Shown here in pieces: positions 11,301-22,464 of a DNA stretch of 64,000 bases; position 1 is the first letter of the stretch; each line of letters opens with the position of its first letter. The translations under genes and the position numbers were made by a program. Below the pieces are notes generated by a model. The model was not told the origin of the DNA. It did no database searches and was given only the letters and a program-made list of their open reading frames with translations. The DNA is from Romanomermis culicivorax. Its lineage: Eukaryota > Nematoda > Enoplea > Mermithida > Mermithidae. Where the stretch lies: positions 1,178,001-1,242,000 of the forward strand of contig CAWUHX010000065.1 in assembly GCA_963922205.1 (NCBI GenBank), written 5' to 3'.

Positions 11301-14300
11301 ATGATAATGTAACCAAGTTCGAAATTGATTGGCTGAAATTGTAATCTATTTTTCGGTCCGAGAATAAAATTGGATTTCCCGGGGAAAAATGTATAAAAAC
11401 CTTTCCTTTTCACTTTAAACGAGCAAATCTCAAATCTAGTTTTCCTGCATTGAATGTGAAAATCATTTTCTTATCATCGATTTTTTTGTGTTCTAAATCC
11501 ATTTCTAAAAATCTTCTTTGCGATTTTTCATGGATCTTGATACACTCAGGAAGAGTTATCAAATTTGAATTGAAAATGACGAGGAAATCACAAGTTTTGC
11601 AGAATAATTTTTCTCTGTTTCCGCTCTTCAGAATCATAATAGACGACTACAGCTGCAAAATCAGGGATTTTATTGTAGCATTTCAGCTGGATTTTCATTC
11701 TGTTGTAAGAATTTTTACTATACAGCCGAATACTGTTGAATTTCGAAACAATAATGCGGTGCCTAACAAAACAAAAAAGGGTGCAGTTAGCTCCGTAGAA
11801 TTTGCTAGGTTTCAAAGGGAGAAAATACTATAGCTTCTCTTGCTGGTGTACTGTATAAGTTTTTTGGCACGGGTAATTCAAAATAATGATCACTTCTGGA
11901 CAAGCAAATCTGCTTACGAACTGTGAAAATGTACACATTCGGACACCCTGTTGACCAAACCAACGTCGAAACTTATTCCTGATAATTAGGGCACACTAAA
12001 ACAATCTTTGCCTTTGGCCGATGAAGAAAAAGATCCGTGTTTGCTCAACGTGCACGGACATTTTTTAGTAGTTGCAACGATCAGCGGATTTTTAAGAATT
12101 TACGATCTGAGTCGACGAGAAGCCAAAAGTATTTGCAGTACGAAATTTGCAGCGGAAAATATTTCCCATTTCGCCGCATTCGCCACACTAAAAATAAATT
12201 GCAACGGTACAAAAGTCACATTCACTGTGAAAAAAGTGAGTTCTAATGAAATATGGACGCAGACCTGGGCAATGTACTCATGTGTTGATTTTTTTCAATT
12301 GGATAGAAAAGCAAAAGATCGACTTGAAATCAACCTTTTTTCTGACAGAGTTGATCAGGAAGGCAAAAATTGAATCAATTTCAAGCTGACACCTGGCAAC
12401 CAGAAGTGAAAAATTAGGCAACTCGGCTAACTTTTTTTGTAAAGTTGATCCAAAAAACAAAATTTGGACAAATTTTTGAGCTGAAAGCTGACAAAAAGAA
12501 TTGAAAAATTAGACAACCAACCAAAAAAAGTCAACTACGAATCAACTATTCTGGACAAAGTCGATCAAGAACGCTAAAATTTTGTCAATTTTGAGCTGAA
12601 AACTGGCAGTCGTATTCCAAAAATCAGGTAAGCGATCAAAGAATCAGTTGTAAATCAACAATTTTTCAAAAAGTTTTATCAAAAAAGCAACAGCTGAAAA
12701 CTAGCAACCAAAATTCAAAGATCAGGCCGGCGACCAACCAAAAAATTGGATTTTTCAGCCTACATATATCTTCTGCCATTGTTCATAACCTTGGATGGAT
12801 TTTGTTTTGTTCAACTACAACAATTGAACTTCCCTTTAGATTGAAGGAATACTGGATCAAAGTTTGTATGCTTGGGATGTGGAAAATGATCAGATACTGG
12901 AATACAACTTTAAAGAATCAATGCCTGACCTGTATGCCAAAAATCACTTTTGGGACTTGGAAGATCCTCGTTATTTAGTCGCAGAAGCGGCATATATTTC
13001 TGAAGAAGTGAGGTTGATCTATACTGTGAAGATGGCAGTTACTGATAATTTAAAAGATTTCAGATCAACGATTGTTCGACAATTGCAACATTTTTTGTAA
13101 CTAACGATTCGTCTATTCTACTACACGATTCGTTCAGGATGAGTTCGATTTGCGATAGACTTATGGGTTTAGCTGTACCGTTTATGTACTTTCTCAAAAC
13201 GGTAAGGCATCACGCAGTCTATTTTTACATTAAGCACGGAATGATTAATAAATTCTAAAAAAGTCTGAAAACTGATAGACTCACCTGAATGTTCAGATTA
13301 CAAGCGGTAGATTTACTGTAGCTCATTGTCCAGAATTTCAAACCCATTGTCGATTTTGTGCTTTACATGTGGATCTTTAGTGAGCAGAGCACTCCAGGTG
13401 ATAATCAACTGCCGAAAAAGTAATCTAAGCAAATCCATAATCAGAAAGAATTCATTAAACAGGATTATTGATGAGAAAACTCATTTCGCTATCAAAGTTG
13501 CATTTAAAATTTCTGACACTCAAAATGATCCTTACATTGTTTTAAAATTCTGACCAGAATTGTATGCAAATTTTTCAGACTGTCGGACTTTTGTAAAAAT
13601 CTTTTTACTGAGATTGACTCACACTTTCCTAAGCATTTTATAACTGAATGCGAAAACTTTGTCGAGCTAACAACTTTTTGGACGTGTATCACTAAAGTCC
13701 ATTTAACTGCCAAAATTAGGTTCGATTTGACACGCAATTTTTACTCGGTAGAAATTTTTATGCTGCAGAAAAACACAAAAATTTTTTCATGATGATTGGA
13801 AAGGTCAAAACTATTGAAAAAATATCATGCATATCCTGTGTCGACCTTGACAAAACTGCATCTGAGTGCTACTCGAGAAATTTCGGCCACTTAAGGGCCA
13901 TCTATACTTTTTTCGCTAAAATACATACGCAAGCGATTTACTCTTCAAGTATTAGAGCAATTTCAGCATATAATACATCGCAAGGTAGACGATGAAATTT
14001 CCAATCGAAAGATACCAAACACGCTCAACAAATATCTACTGTGTGCTTTAAATCTAGCTTTGACGCAAGAAACGTAAGAAACGCAAGATGCTTACAAAAT
14101 AGTCGATTTCTGCCACCCAATGCATATTTTTTTGCAAAATATAGTTCACTGGATAGAACTCGTCAAGATCTTTCTTGCGCACAGAAAAAATTAGGGATTC
14201 GTTCGATTTTAATCAGTGCAATCACTTGCAACAAATTTTCGAGAAAAAAGTATAGATGGGCCTTTAGCCAGATTACTGATAGAAATTTTCAGTTGTTCTG

Positions 14301-17300
14301 TTTGCCGCACATTGACGAAAAATTTTTAAACTGATTACAGGAATAAACTTACTATTTTTTTATTGAATTTACTTTTATTTAATTGTTCCATCGATCATTT
14401 AAAAATGAAGGACTATAGTTTGTTAAAAGATATAGGCAAAAATGATCATTTTACAAGATTTTTACAGAGTGATCACAGCTCCACCGGCGACTGCAGTTCC
14501 ATCGATGGAAGTAGCACCAATAATCGTGCATCGATGTTGGAAATGAGCGATTTAGAGCGTCTTTCGACAAAACACGTCGTTAGAAGAACCTGCCGGGATT
14601 TCATCGGTTTAGAAGACATGAATAAAGAAATGAAGACAGCCATGTTAGATTTCAGTTATCATTTGACAGTCGGAAATATGGACGAAGCTTTTAAGGCTGT
14701 GAAATTGATAAAGAGGTAAAAATTTGTGTGATTTTTACTTTGCATGGAGGATATAGGGAAATCTTCATAGTGCCTAAAGCAATAGTTTTAGTTGACATCT
14801 TGCTCTCATTCAGTCACTTTTTGCTTTGTAATATCGAAATTTCGTTGAATATAATTTGAACTTTATCCAAAAAGTTCAGATAGTTATAACTCTGTCAGGA
14901 ATTGAGATCCAATGTTTTTCTCGACGATACTTTTATTGGTTTTCAAGCGAGAAAGGTATGTATACTTTCATCGTTTATGACTTCTGAATGAAGAAAATGG
15001 GGAAATTCCGGGGTGATTGGAATTTATGCAATAGAATTCAGACACTGAAATCACACATGAATAGGTGTAACAAGTCTCCTTCTATCTTGAACTTTTCAGT
15101 TAAAAAGTACCAGACTCCAGAATCACATAAGTTCTGAAGATGAAAAATTGCAATCGAATTATCGGCGCGATGAGTAAAATTCACTAAACTCACATGTTTG
15201 GGAAGTTAAAAATTTACTCTAGTCCTATTCACGTTGAAATTATTATAGATCTAATTCGACTTTGAAGTAAATAACTATTGCAGAGCTTTTTCAGATGACG
15301 AAAAAAAAATTTGAAAAAATATCACCATTGTTAATAATCTGAGCGGGACATATTATCGATTTCAAAATCTGCATTTTTCATACTTCTCCCAAAAAAGACA
15401 AATACAATATTCCACTTTCAGTGAATCCGTATGGGAAAACATGGCCCAAATGTGCGTGAAAACTGGTCGTTTAGATGTGGCGGCCATTTGTCTAGGAAAT
15501 ATGGGCAATGCCAGAGCCGCCAGAAATTTGAGGAAAGGTTTAATGAACCAGAATCCAAATAATTTGTCCGAAAACGCTAAAAACGAAATTTTAGGCAGAT
15601 TAGCCGTGGATTTAGGGATGAAAGTATGGTTTTTTCTTTTTCATATGATTAACAAATGATTAAAAATATTTTTTATTTAGGAGGATGCTTTCAGGATTTA
15701 TTCCACTTCTTCTAATCCACATCTTGTGAACAAACTTTACCGAGCTCAAAATGATTGGAAAAAAGTTGTCACTATACTGTAATAGTGTAAAGATGCGAAA
15801 AAGTACCAATATTTCTAGGCAATTTCCATAGCTGAGTCAGAAGATCGGATTCATCTACGTAATACGTTTAATGAATACGCCAGATACTTGGAATCAGTAG
15901 GATCAATTGAAGAAGCCATGAAATAGTGAGTAGTACTTGAGGCAGCTTATCGGCATGGATAATCCTGGGGTTTTTGATTAAAGCCCAAATACCCAAATAG
16001 TGACCTTCCAGGCTGATCAATAATTTTTCCTTCAAAATCGTAGCAAATCGGATATCAGTTGATTGCTATTATTTAGATCTATTGAAAAAATATAGATCAA
16101 AACGGTTTGTCTTTATTTTAACGGAATTATGGTTTCTTATAGTTTAGCTAAAATTTGACCAACCTCACCCTGGGTTTCCTTGCTGTCCATAATCTGATAC
16201 GTATATTTCAGTCTGTTCATTTTAGCTATGAAAAAGCTGAAACTCATTCCTACAACGTACCACTGATGCTATTGAACAATATAGAAGCTTTGCGTCGTTA
16301 CGTCGACGAAAAAAAAGACAAGTGAAATCAAAATGGATATGACTGAATACCATAATTTTGATACATGTGAAATACACTGCAGAAAGTTGTACAAATGGTG
16401 GGCTCAGTATTGCGAAAGCTTACAAGAATTGGAGCAAGCCAAAAAGTACTACAATTTGGCCAAAGATTACCTTTCCATCGTCAGATTATTGTGCTTTACT
16501 GGCGAGATTTCTGAGGTATATACCGTAGTCGAATTCTAAGGTATACTGTAATGGTTGAATTCTCATATTTTTCTTTTTTAAAGGCCACTAAAGTTGCAAA
16601 CGAAAGCAACGATAAAGCTGCTTGTTACCATTTGGCACGCCAATGTGAAAATAAAGGTCAATACAAAGAAGCAGTGCATTATTTCACAAAAGCTTGCGCA
16701 TACGGCAGTGCCATAAGACTGTGCAAGGTCTGCATAGTCTTGAACTTACATTCCATTTGATCTTCATCTGCTTCATTTTGAACTGAAATTGTATTTGATC
16801 TTCATCTGATTTCTGGATCATTTCAAGCTGACATTCGATTCGATCTTGATATAAGCATTTTGGACTGACGTTATCTGTCATTTTGAATGGACTTTCGGTT
16901 TCGTCGTCATCTGCATCATTTTTAACTAACATTCGATTTTATCTTCATCTGCTTCGTTTTGAACTGACGTTCTGCATCATTTCAAAGTGATATTTGATTT
17001 AGTCTTCATCCGCATCATTTTGGCACGTCATTCCATTTTATTTCCATCAAGATCATGTTTTCAGGAGCATGAAATGCACGAAAGAATCGCTCAATTGGCC
17101 TTATTAGGAACCGATTCTGATATGATCGAAGCTGCCAAGTTTTACGAAAATAGGCCTGGTCACACCGACAAGGCTGTTATGCTATTTCACAAGGTGATAC
17201 GTTCATGTGCTTGAACAGCGCATTTTTGGCAACATTCTCCAACTTTTAGGTGGGCATGTACGGCAGAGCTCTGGATTTGGCATTTCGAACTGAACAATTT

Positions 17301-19407
17301 TCAGCTTTGGATCTCATAGTAGCCGATTTGAACGAAAAATCTGATCCACGCGTTCTGGAAAGATGTGCTGAATTTTTCGCTCAAAATCAACAGTATACCA
17401 AAGCTGTGCAGTTTCTAGGTTATGCCAAGAAAGTAATTTATAACCTGTTTTTGATGCGGAAAGCGCGAAAATCGCAATATTTTAGTTTAACGAAGCAATA
17501 GAACTTTGTACGAAGAAAAATGTCCCTATTACAGAAGATTTTGCCGAACTTTTGACCCCAACTAAAGGTTAGAAATAGAATTTTTCGTGTGTTCGAACCA
17601 TGATAAGTGAAACGACTTTTAGAGGACATTCCTGATGCAGCTACAAGATCTAAAACTCTGGAGAGACTGGCCGAAATTTGCACAAGCCAGAGACTGTACC
17701 ATTATGCCGCGAAAAAGTATACTCAAGCTGGTAACAAAATACAGGTATGAAAAATGGTAGATTTCATAACATCCTCCTGCACTATCTGCACAGTAAATTG
17801 TGAATAAATTTTCGTACCTTGGTCTACGAAGGCTGGTCAACTTTCAGAACAAATTTATGAAATTCGGAAATTCAAATCCGATCAGAATCAAGTGAAAAAA
17901 GAAGAAAAAAATACATGTTAATGGAAAATTACTTGAATCTAAATTCACGAAAGAGCAATGAATATCCATTTTTTAATTATTATGAAGTTTTAGGCCATGA
18001 AAGCATTGCTAAAGTCGGGTGACACGTCGAAAATCATATTTTTCGCTAATACGGCCAGACAAAAAGAGATCTATTTGATGGCCGGAAATTACTTGCAAAG
18101 TTTAGATTGGAAAAACGATGCTCAAGTCATGAAAAACATAGTACAATTTTATACCAAAGGTCAAGCGCCGCGATCACTATCCGGATTTTATGATGCTTGC
18201 GCTCAGGTACGAGTTACAGGGCTATTGTATTTCATATAGGGCAAAGGATTACGTGACGATTCAATTTTTGAGGTGGAAATCGATGAATACAAAGATTACG
18301 ATAAAGCGCTTGTTGCAATGCAGGAAGCTGCCAAGTGCCTGGCAACGTTGAAATCGGAAAACCTTGATGATCAATCTAGTCCGCTCAACAAGAGGATTGA
18401 TACGATTAAAAGATTTTTGAACATTAGGAGGTGATTTCTGAGAAATGCGTATGTTTTTTATCGAATGCCGTAGGTCACGTGATCCATGACATAACGGAAT
18501 CAATTTTTTATCTACAGTCACATGCTGACTTTTCAGAATTTACGACACTGATCCTGTTGAAGCAGTAAATCAACTTCAACAAATGACACAAGAAACCGAT
18601 GTGGATAGCGCAGTCAGACTCGGTGATTTGTTTTCAGTGCTCATAATTCACAATGTCAAAAAGGATAACTACAAAAAGGTGAGTGAATACTTTTTATTGC
18701 TAATGGTCTCTTTGAAATCTGTCGGTCAATGATACGAGATTAAGAATCCGCTTTATGTAAAAAAATTGATTAAAGAGCATTGCAGGATCTGTCTAAATAG
18801 CTCGAAATTTTGTCACGGGCTTTGTGAATTTTATGAATGACGTTATATACTAATCGATAGAAATTGTTGAGGTCTATTCAAAAATACGACTTCATTCATT
18901 AAAAAACCCGTGACAAAATTTCCAGGCATTCCTGTAGAGAGCATTCTCAAAATTCGCACTTGATTGTACTCAAACTTGTAACTTTCTGATTTAGTCAGGT
19001 CTTTCATAATTAATTTCGTCATTACTTATATTTACAGAAGACACTTCAGCTTTGTATTATGTTATTGACAAAAAATTCACCAGAAGTTAGGATGAAGTTC
19101 TGCACCCGGAATTACATCTCCCACTTACAACTACAAAATTCATTTTTTTGGAAACCACTTTTAGGCCATGTCGTATTTGCAAGAGTTGAAAAAACGAGCG
19201 CCTAACCTCGATTTGAGCAAATATTTGAAAAAACAACTGATCGAAAAAATTTACGATAAAAATGAAACGAAATTTGGCGATGAAAATGTTGCAACGAAAT
19301 CGTCGATTTTGGAGACGGACACTGACAGCTTAGAAGCAACAACAGTGCCAGAATCAAAAGTGCTCCAAAGGAGAAAATACGATGATCTTGATCTTGACAA
19401 TTTTTGA
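5305..19407 (+). CDS. IFT140: Intraflagellar transport protein 140 (IFT-A subunit), complete spliced gene
   Basis: Core IFT-A component for retrograde transport in cilia and ciliary entry of membrane proteins (che-11 in C. elegans). Coding exons: 5305-5460, 6189-6333, 6987-7078, 7349-7482, 7613-7713, 7774-8044, 8270-8504, 8557-8649, 10630-10995, 11990-12235, 12840-13007, 13064-13201, 14468-14715, 15422-15623, 15681-15764, 15819-15925, 16226-16321, 16383-16515, 16584-16727, 17065-17193, 17250-17432, 17486-17567, 17623-17744, 17994-18206, 18273-18430, 18537-18678, 19165-19407. All introns are GT-AG and all phases agree, giving 1,476 aa (human about 1,462). Residues 1 to about 715 form the WD40 half ([41 protein letters not shown]). 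The rest is the TPR-like solenoid, with family-typical runs such as [41 protein letters not shown]-like YHLARQCE, and [14 protein letters not shown] across two exons. Several introns hold transposons (see separate entries). Looks intact and functional. Confidence 0.96.
5650..5895. repeat. MITE-like inverted-repeat element in IFT140 intron 1
   Basis: Left end tatactccattcattttgaa-taatcgatgcagcggagtcgcagcc; right end, reverse-complemented, is similar (tgatcatttcagaacgaatggag). Related ends occur near 6690-6730, 23340-23400, 35125-35165, 36690-36735 and 55370-55395, so this is a dispersed non-autonomous DNA-transposon family. No coding content. Confidence 0.55.
8742..8985. mobile_element. 250-bp MITE, copy 1 (IFT140 intron 8)
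   Basis: Terminal inverted repeats tatagtttgttttttataaa and, at the other end, agcatttcaagaaaaacagactata. Two further copies sit at 50356-50605 (opposite orientation) and 52848-53095. All three share the ends, an internal tttttcactc...aaaattg stretch and a tacttgctttccactttcat-like subterminal motif. TA dinucleotides at both ends suggest a Tc1/mariner-type TA target site. Confidence 0.8.
9885..10270. repeat. Degenerate tandem repeat in IFT140 intron 8
   Basis: A phrase like gactccatagctgaggaaaactct followed by ctatgcttaaccattgcacc recurs every 70-90 bases, about four to five times with many substitutions. It is followed by a second small tandem array (10430-10550) of tggtcgaggtaaagggacgg units. 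The phrase ccgtataacaattt brackets the region near 9890 and 10567. No coding signal. Confidence 0.55.
10355..10396 (+). repeat. Short telomere-like TTAGGC tract
   Basis: Two tandem TTAGGC hexamers (10371-10382) lie within degenerate ttaggct/gctcagattt variants. TTAGGC is the nematode telomere repeat. The tract is too short to prove a telomeric origin. Similar tracts occur near 50735-50760 and 58090-58125. Confidence 0.4.
11019..11951. mobile_element. DNA transposon remnant with 13-bp TIRs (IFT140 intron 9)
   Basis: Begins cagggtgtccgaa and ends ttcggacaccctg, exact inverted repeats. It fills almost the whole intron between exons 9 and 10. No transposase reading frame is recognisable, so it is non-autonomous or decayed. 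The internal segment 11145-11215 resembles 4313-4385. A related TIR (cagggtgttc...aggacaccctg) marks the element around 58134-59720. Confidence 0.65.
12280..12780. repeat. Degenerate repeat region in IFT140 intron 10
   Basis: The phrase ttgagctgaaaactggcaacc followed by aaaaattaggcaacc recurs about every 100 bases, four to five times. The same phrases occur near 20390-20540 and 21920-22280, so this is a dispersed repeat that has expanded locally. No coding signal. Confidence 0.55.
13202..14467. other. Large IFT140 intron 12
   Basis: AT-rich, with no exon-like frame that fits the phases of the neighbouring exons. A competing acceptor near 14340 would break the frame, whereas the acceptor at 14465-14467 keeps it. 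Nothing else recognised. Confidence 0.5.
16750..17055. repeat. Minisatellite in IFT140 intron 19
   Basis: About seven to eight copies of a unit of roughly 40 bases with the core ttttgaactgacattcgattt followed by gatcttcatctgcatc. Copies are diverged. The array fills the intron between exons 19 and 20. Confidence 0.75.
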
Positions 19408-19412
19408 ATAAA
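19407..19412 (+). terminator. Poly(A) signal overlapping the IFT140 stop codon
   Basis: AATAAA begins with the last base of the TGA stop (19405-19407). If used, the 3' UTR would be only some 15-30 bases. A later AATAAA near 19668 is an alternative but would run into the convergent gene on the other strand. Confidence 0.5.
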
Positions 19413-19766
19413 GCAAAATTGATTTGAAATATTTTCACACGACGTAATGCTACAGTAGGCAAGATTCCGATACACAGGTTTCGTACTTTTCTGCGCTTGT
19501 TTTTAAAGTTTGCCGACGTCAGTTCGCTTTTACGATTACAAAAAGTCCCTTGCAACAATTTATTTTTGAAAAACTCCAAGTCTGAAAAATTAGTTTTACA
19601 AAATATATAGTATTCAAAAAAATAATATCGCAACTAGCGCAAATTACGTTTCGTATACATAAGCTACAAATAAAAACGTTGTCGATCACAAGGACGACAA
19701 AAACTGAATTTTATAAAATATCGGACAATTTTTCCGCTAAAAAGTCGTTACCGTTTACAACACTTC

Positions 19767-22464
19767 TTAGCGGGTTACGATGATGTAAATAGCGTAAATC
19801 AACCCGGGAATGTAGAGGCAAAAAATGGTCAGTAGAAGGCATATCCAGAATTCGTATCCACAGCCGACTTGGAAGAATACGCCCAACGGCTGAAAAAAAG
19901 ATACACTCAATAGAATTGGGATGGATCATGTTTTCCGTAGGATTCAGTTTTCTATGCTCAAAGCTGCTAATCCAGTGCTTTGACGATTTCACGTTCTTTG
20001 ATACGAAGTCTGGAAGCATTTAGTATACAACATTGAATCAATATTTCGCGACCACATTCCTGCACAGCTGGAATTTACAACATTGTTGCAGTAGACTCGA
20101 TAATATTCTGCACTGCATTACATTGCACTGCATTGCTGCATTGTCCTGCACTGCATTTTATTGCTGCACTACGTTGCTCCACTGCATTACTGAGCAGCAC
20201 AACATTGCTGTACTGCTCTGCACTGCATTGCTGCAAAGCACTGCATTGTTACGATGCTCCACACGGCACTGCTGCACTGAACGTTTTTAAATCGTCTTGA
20301 TGCATTTCGCAGCATTGCTGCATTGCACAGCATGCACCTAAGCAGTGGCGAATGTGTTGATTTTCAGATAGATAATGTCGTCAACCAGTTGTAAAATTAT
20401 AAAAATCAGCTAGAAATCAACCATTTTGGATAAATTTCGGCCAAATAGCAACAACCATATGGTTTTCGAGCTGAAAACAGACAACCAAAATTCCAAACTC
20501 AGGAAATCAATCAAAAATCTGAATTGTTCAACCAGCAAGAAATTATGGCATTGTCCGGCCTCACTGACTGCAGGGTTGCAGGGCAGTGCATAATAAATGA
20601 AATTCTGTCTTAAAATATCACTTATTGATCGAAGACATTTTATCACCTGTGGACGTACGGTATGTAAAATTTGGATTGTAACGGAAATAGGTTGAACGAA
20701 GTGTACGATTTTATGTTCTTTTTTATCTTTACGTTATGTTGTTCAAAAGAGTAGTGGAGCCAGGCCCGTATTTAGAGGGGGAAGGGGAGGGGGAATTCCC
20801 CCCTAAATTTTTTTTAGCAATATCATTGTACTTAATACATCACAATTCCCAAATTAAATTATTATATTTATACATCTTTTCCTCAAACATCCACTAATCC
20901 AAGCACACATAAACTAACTGAAAATAAGTCGTCTTTATTGCAAAAAATTTTCTTTTTACTCAGTAAATTCTAAAAAAATTTTGAAAAATTCCCTACCCTT
21001 TTTTAAAAATCCTGAATACGGGTAAGGTCACAGCAATCAAAAATCGAATGCGACAGTTAAATCAGAAGATCAGCTCTTATAGTGTTCTAGCGGAAGACAT
21101 TTTTCATAGGTTGTATAAACGTATTGTTCTACAGTTACAGTAAGCTGCTTTTTACCGTAGATATTCATCACATCGAAGAATTTAGCTCGAAAAGCCGAAA
21201 TTCATTAAAATTATGTGAATGGTTTTTGTTTCTTTAATTTTTTTATTTTTCCAGTGACATATCTATGAATGCGAAAATTGAAAGCGATTGCACGTAATTT
21301 TTTGGATAATATTTTTAACGCATACATCAGGAGGAAGGAAAATCTGATAATACAAATTTGAACAGAACAGAAACTCATGACCCAACTAAAAATGCGGAGA
21401 CGCCATTTTAAACCATATTCTTCGATAGATGTGAACAAGATTTACCCACTGATGCCCAATCTATCACGTTCAGGGAACAAAAGCTCGCCATAAAGTCTCA
21501 CTTGGGTGGTATAAAACATTAAACGCGTGAGATCTAAAACTCCCAGCTGAGATTATAAATTTTAATTTGAGATTGAGAAAGTTAAAAAAATTAATCAATA
21601 ATGGTATTGTTCTTGATCCCAGTTCAATTCAGGACGATGTGAATTCTTGTGGGTACCAGAAATTATAGAAATTATAAATCATTAAATTAATTACATTAAA
21701 TTAATTACATTAAATAAATTATAAATATCACTAATTTGTGCTATTTGGTGGTCGAAAATTAAAATATTGATCATTATTGATTTGAAAAGGGTGGATCAAA
21801 ATTGAGACTAGGAAAGTAGTGATTTACTGGTGATGATCAGAGTGTTATAAGAAGACCACAGTGAGCATCAGACCTATACCATGAGCTGTGACTCTTCTAT
21901 CAGTTTGACAGTGCCGTCAATCAGTTGGAAAGCTAGAATTACTAAAAAATTTGAGCAAAATAGCAAAAATTGTATTGAAGTTGAAATCAAAATTTAAAAA
22001 TCAGACAACTAATCAAAACACTTGATCTTTCAACCTGTAAAAATTGGTTGAGTGTTCGCGAAACAAAGCCTTTTTGTCATTGGAATACCTTGTTTGCTGA
22101 TCAATTAACGTGAATATTATGCTATTGGTGTGCCTCATAAAGAATATTTCTTCGTATGGAATTAAACATAGCGAAACAGTGGAGCTTCGAGAAACATGAA
22201 AAAATTGTACTGAATTTGAAATCAAAATTTTAAAATCAGACAATTAATCGAAAGAATTTTAATCTTTCAGCCAGTAACATTTGGTTCTGGTTGACTGTTC
22301 GCGAAAACCCTGTTTGCAAATCAATCAAATTCAATGCTATGCTACCGGGGTGCCTCGCAAACAATATACATTCAGGGGGAATCAAAAATAATAAGCTTCG
22401 AGGAACGTACCGGAATGATGGCGCTGCAAATAATTCTGGGTATATCCATGCACGTGATCGACAT
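19767..22464 (-). CDS. Pmp3/UPF0057 family small membrane proteolipid, two exons
   Basis: Exon 1 22411-22464 (18 codons from ATG at 22464), intron 19890-22410 (gtacgt...tttttttcag), exon 2 19767-19889 (40 codons plus TAA). Phase 0 at the junction; product 58 aa, the usual size for the family. The join gives an AIIPPLGVFFQVGCGYEF core, followed by a Leu/Ile-rich second segment ending IPGLIYAIYIIV. This is the hallmark Pmp3 pattern of two membrane helices, a GCG motif and a PG turn. Family members sit in the plasma membrane and affect membrane potential and salt or cold tolerance in yeast and plants; the animal role is poorly known. Tail-to-tail with IFT140, 359 bases between stops. A possible minus-strand poly(A) signal lies at 19559-19564. 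Confidence 0.88.
20045..20340. repeat. TGCTGCA/CACTGCATTG microsatellite-like region in Pmp3 intron
   Basis: Impure repeats of ctgcactgcattgctgcattg over about 290 bases. It lies within the Pmp3 intron. No coding value. Confidence 0.7.
20757..21030. mobile_element. Possible short hAT-like element in Pmp3 intron
   Basis: Starts with caggcccgtatttagagggg and a G-rich then C-rich stretch. About 260 bases later, ttttaaaaatcctgaatacggg gives an imperfect inverted partner. The layout (conserved CAGG..CGTATTTAG end next to a G-tract) matches other elements here with clear 8-bp duplications, but I could not find one for this copy. Confidence 0.4.

Noticed and set aside
14341-14467. Longer version of IFT140 exon 13 starting at the acceptor near 14340
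   Set aside because: It would be out of phase with exon 12; the acceptor at 14465-14467 gives the correct phase and still contains the conserved DFIGLED region.
20045-20340. CRISPR-like array of ctgcactgcattg repeats
   Set aside because: There are no spacers; it is an impure microsatellite inside a eukaryotic intron.
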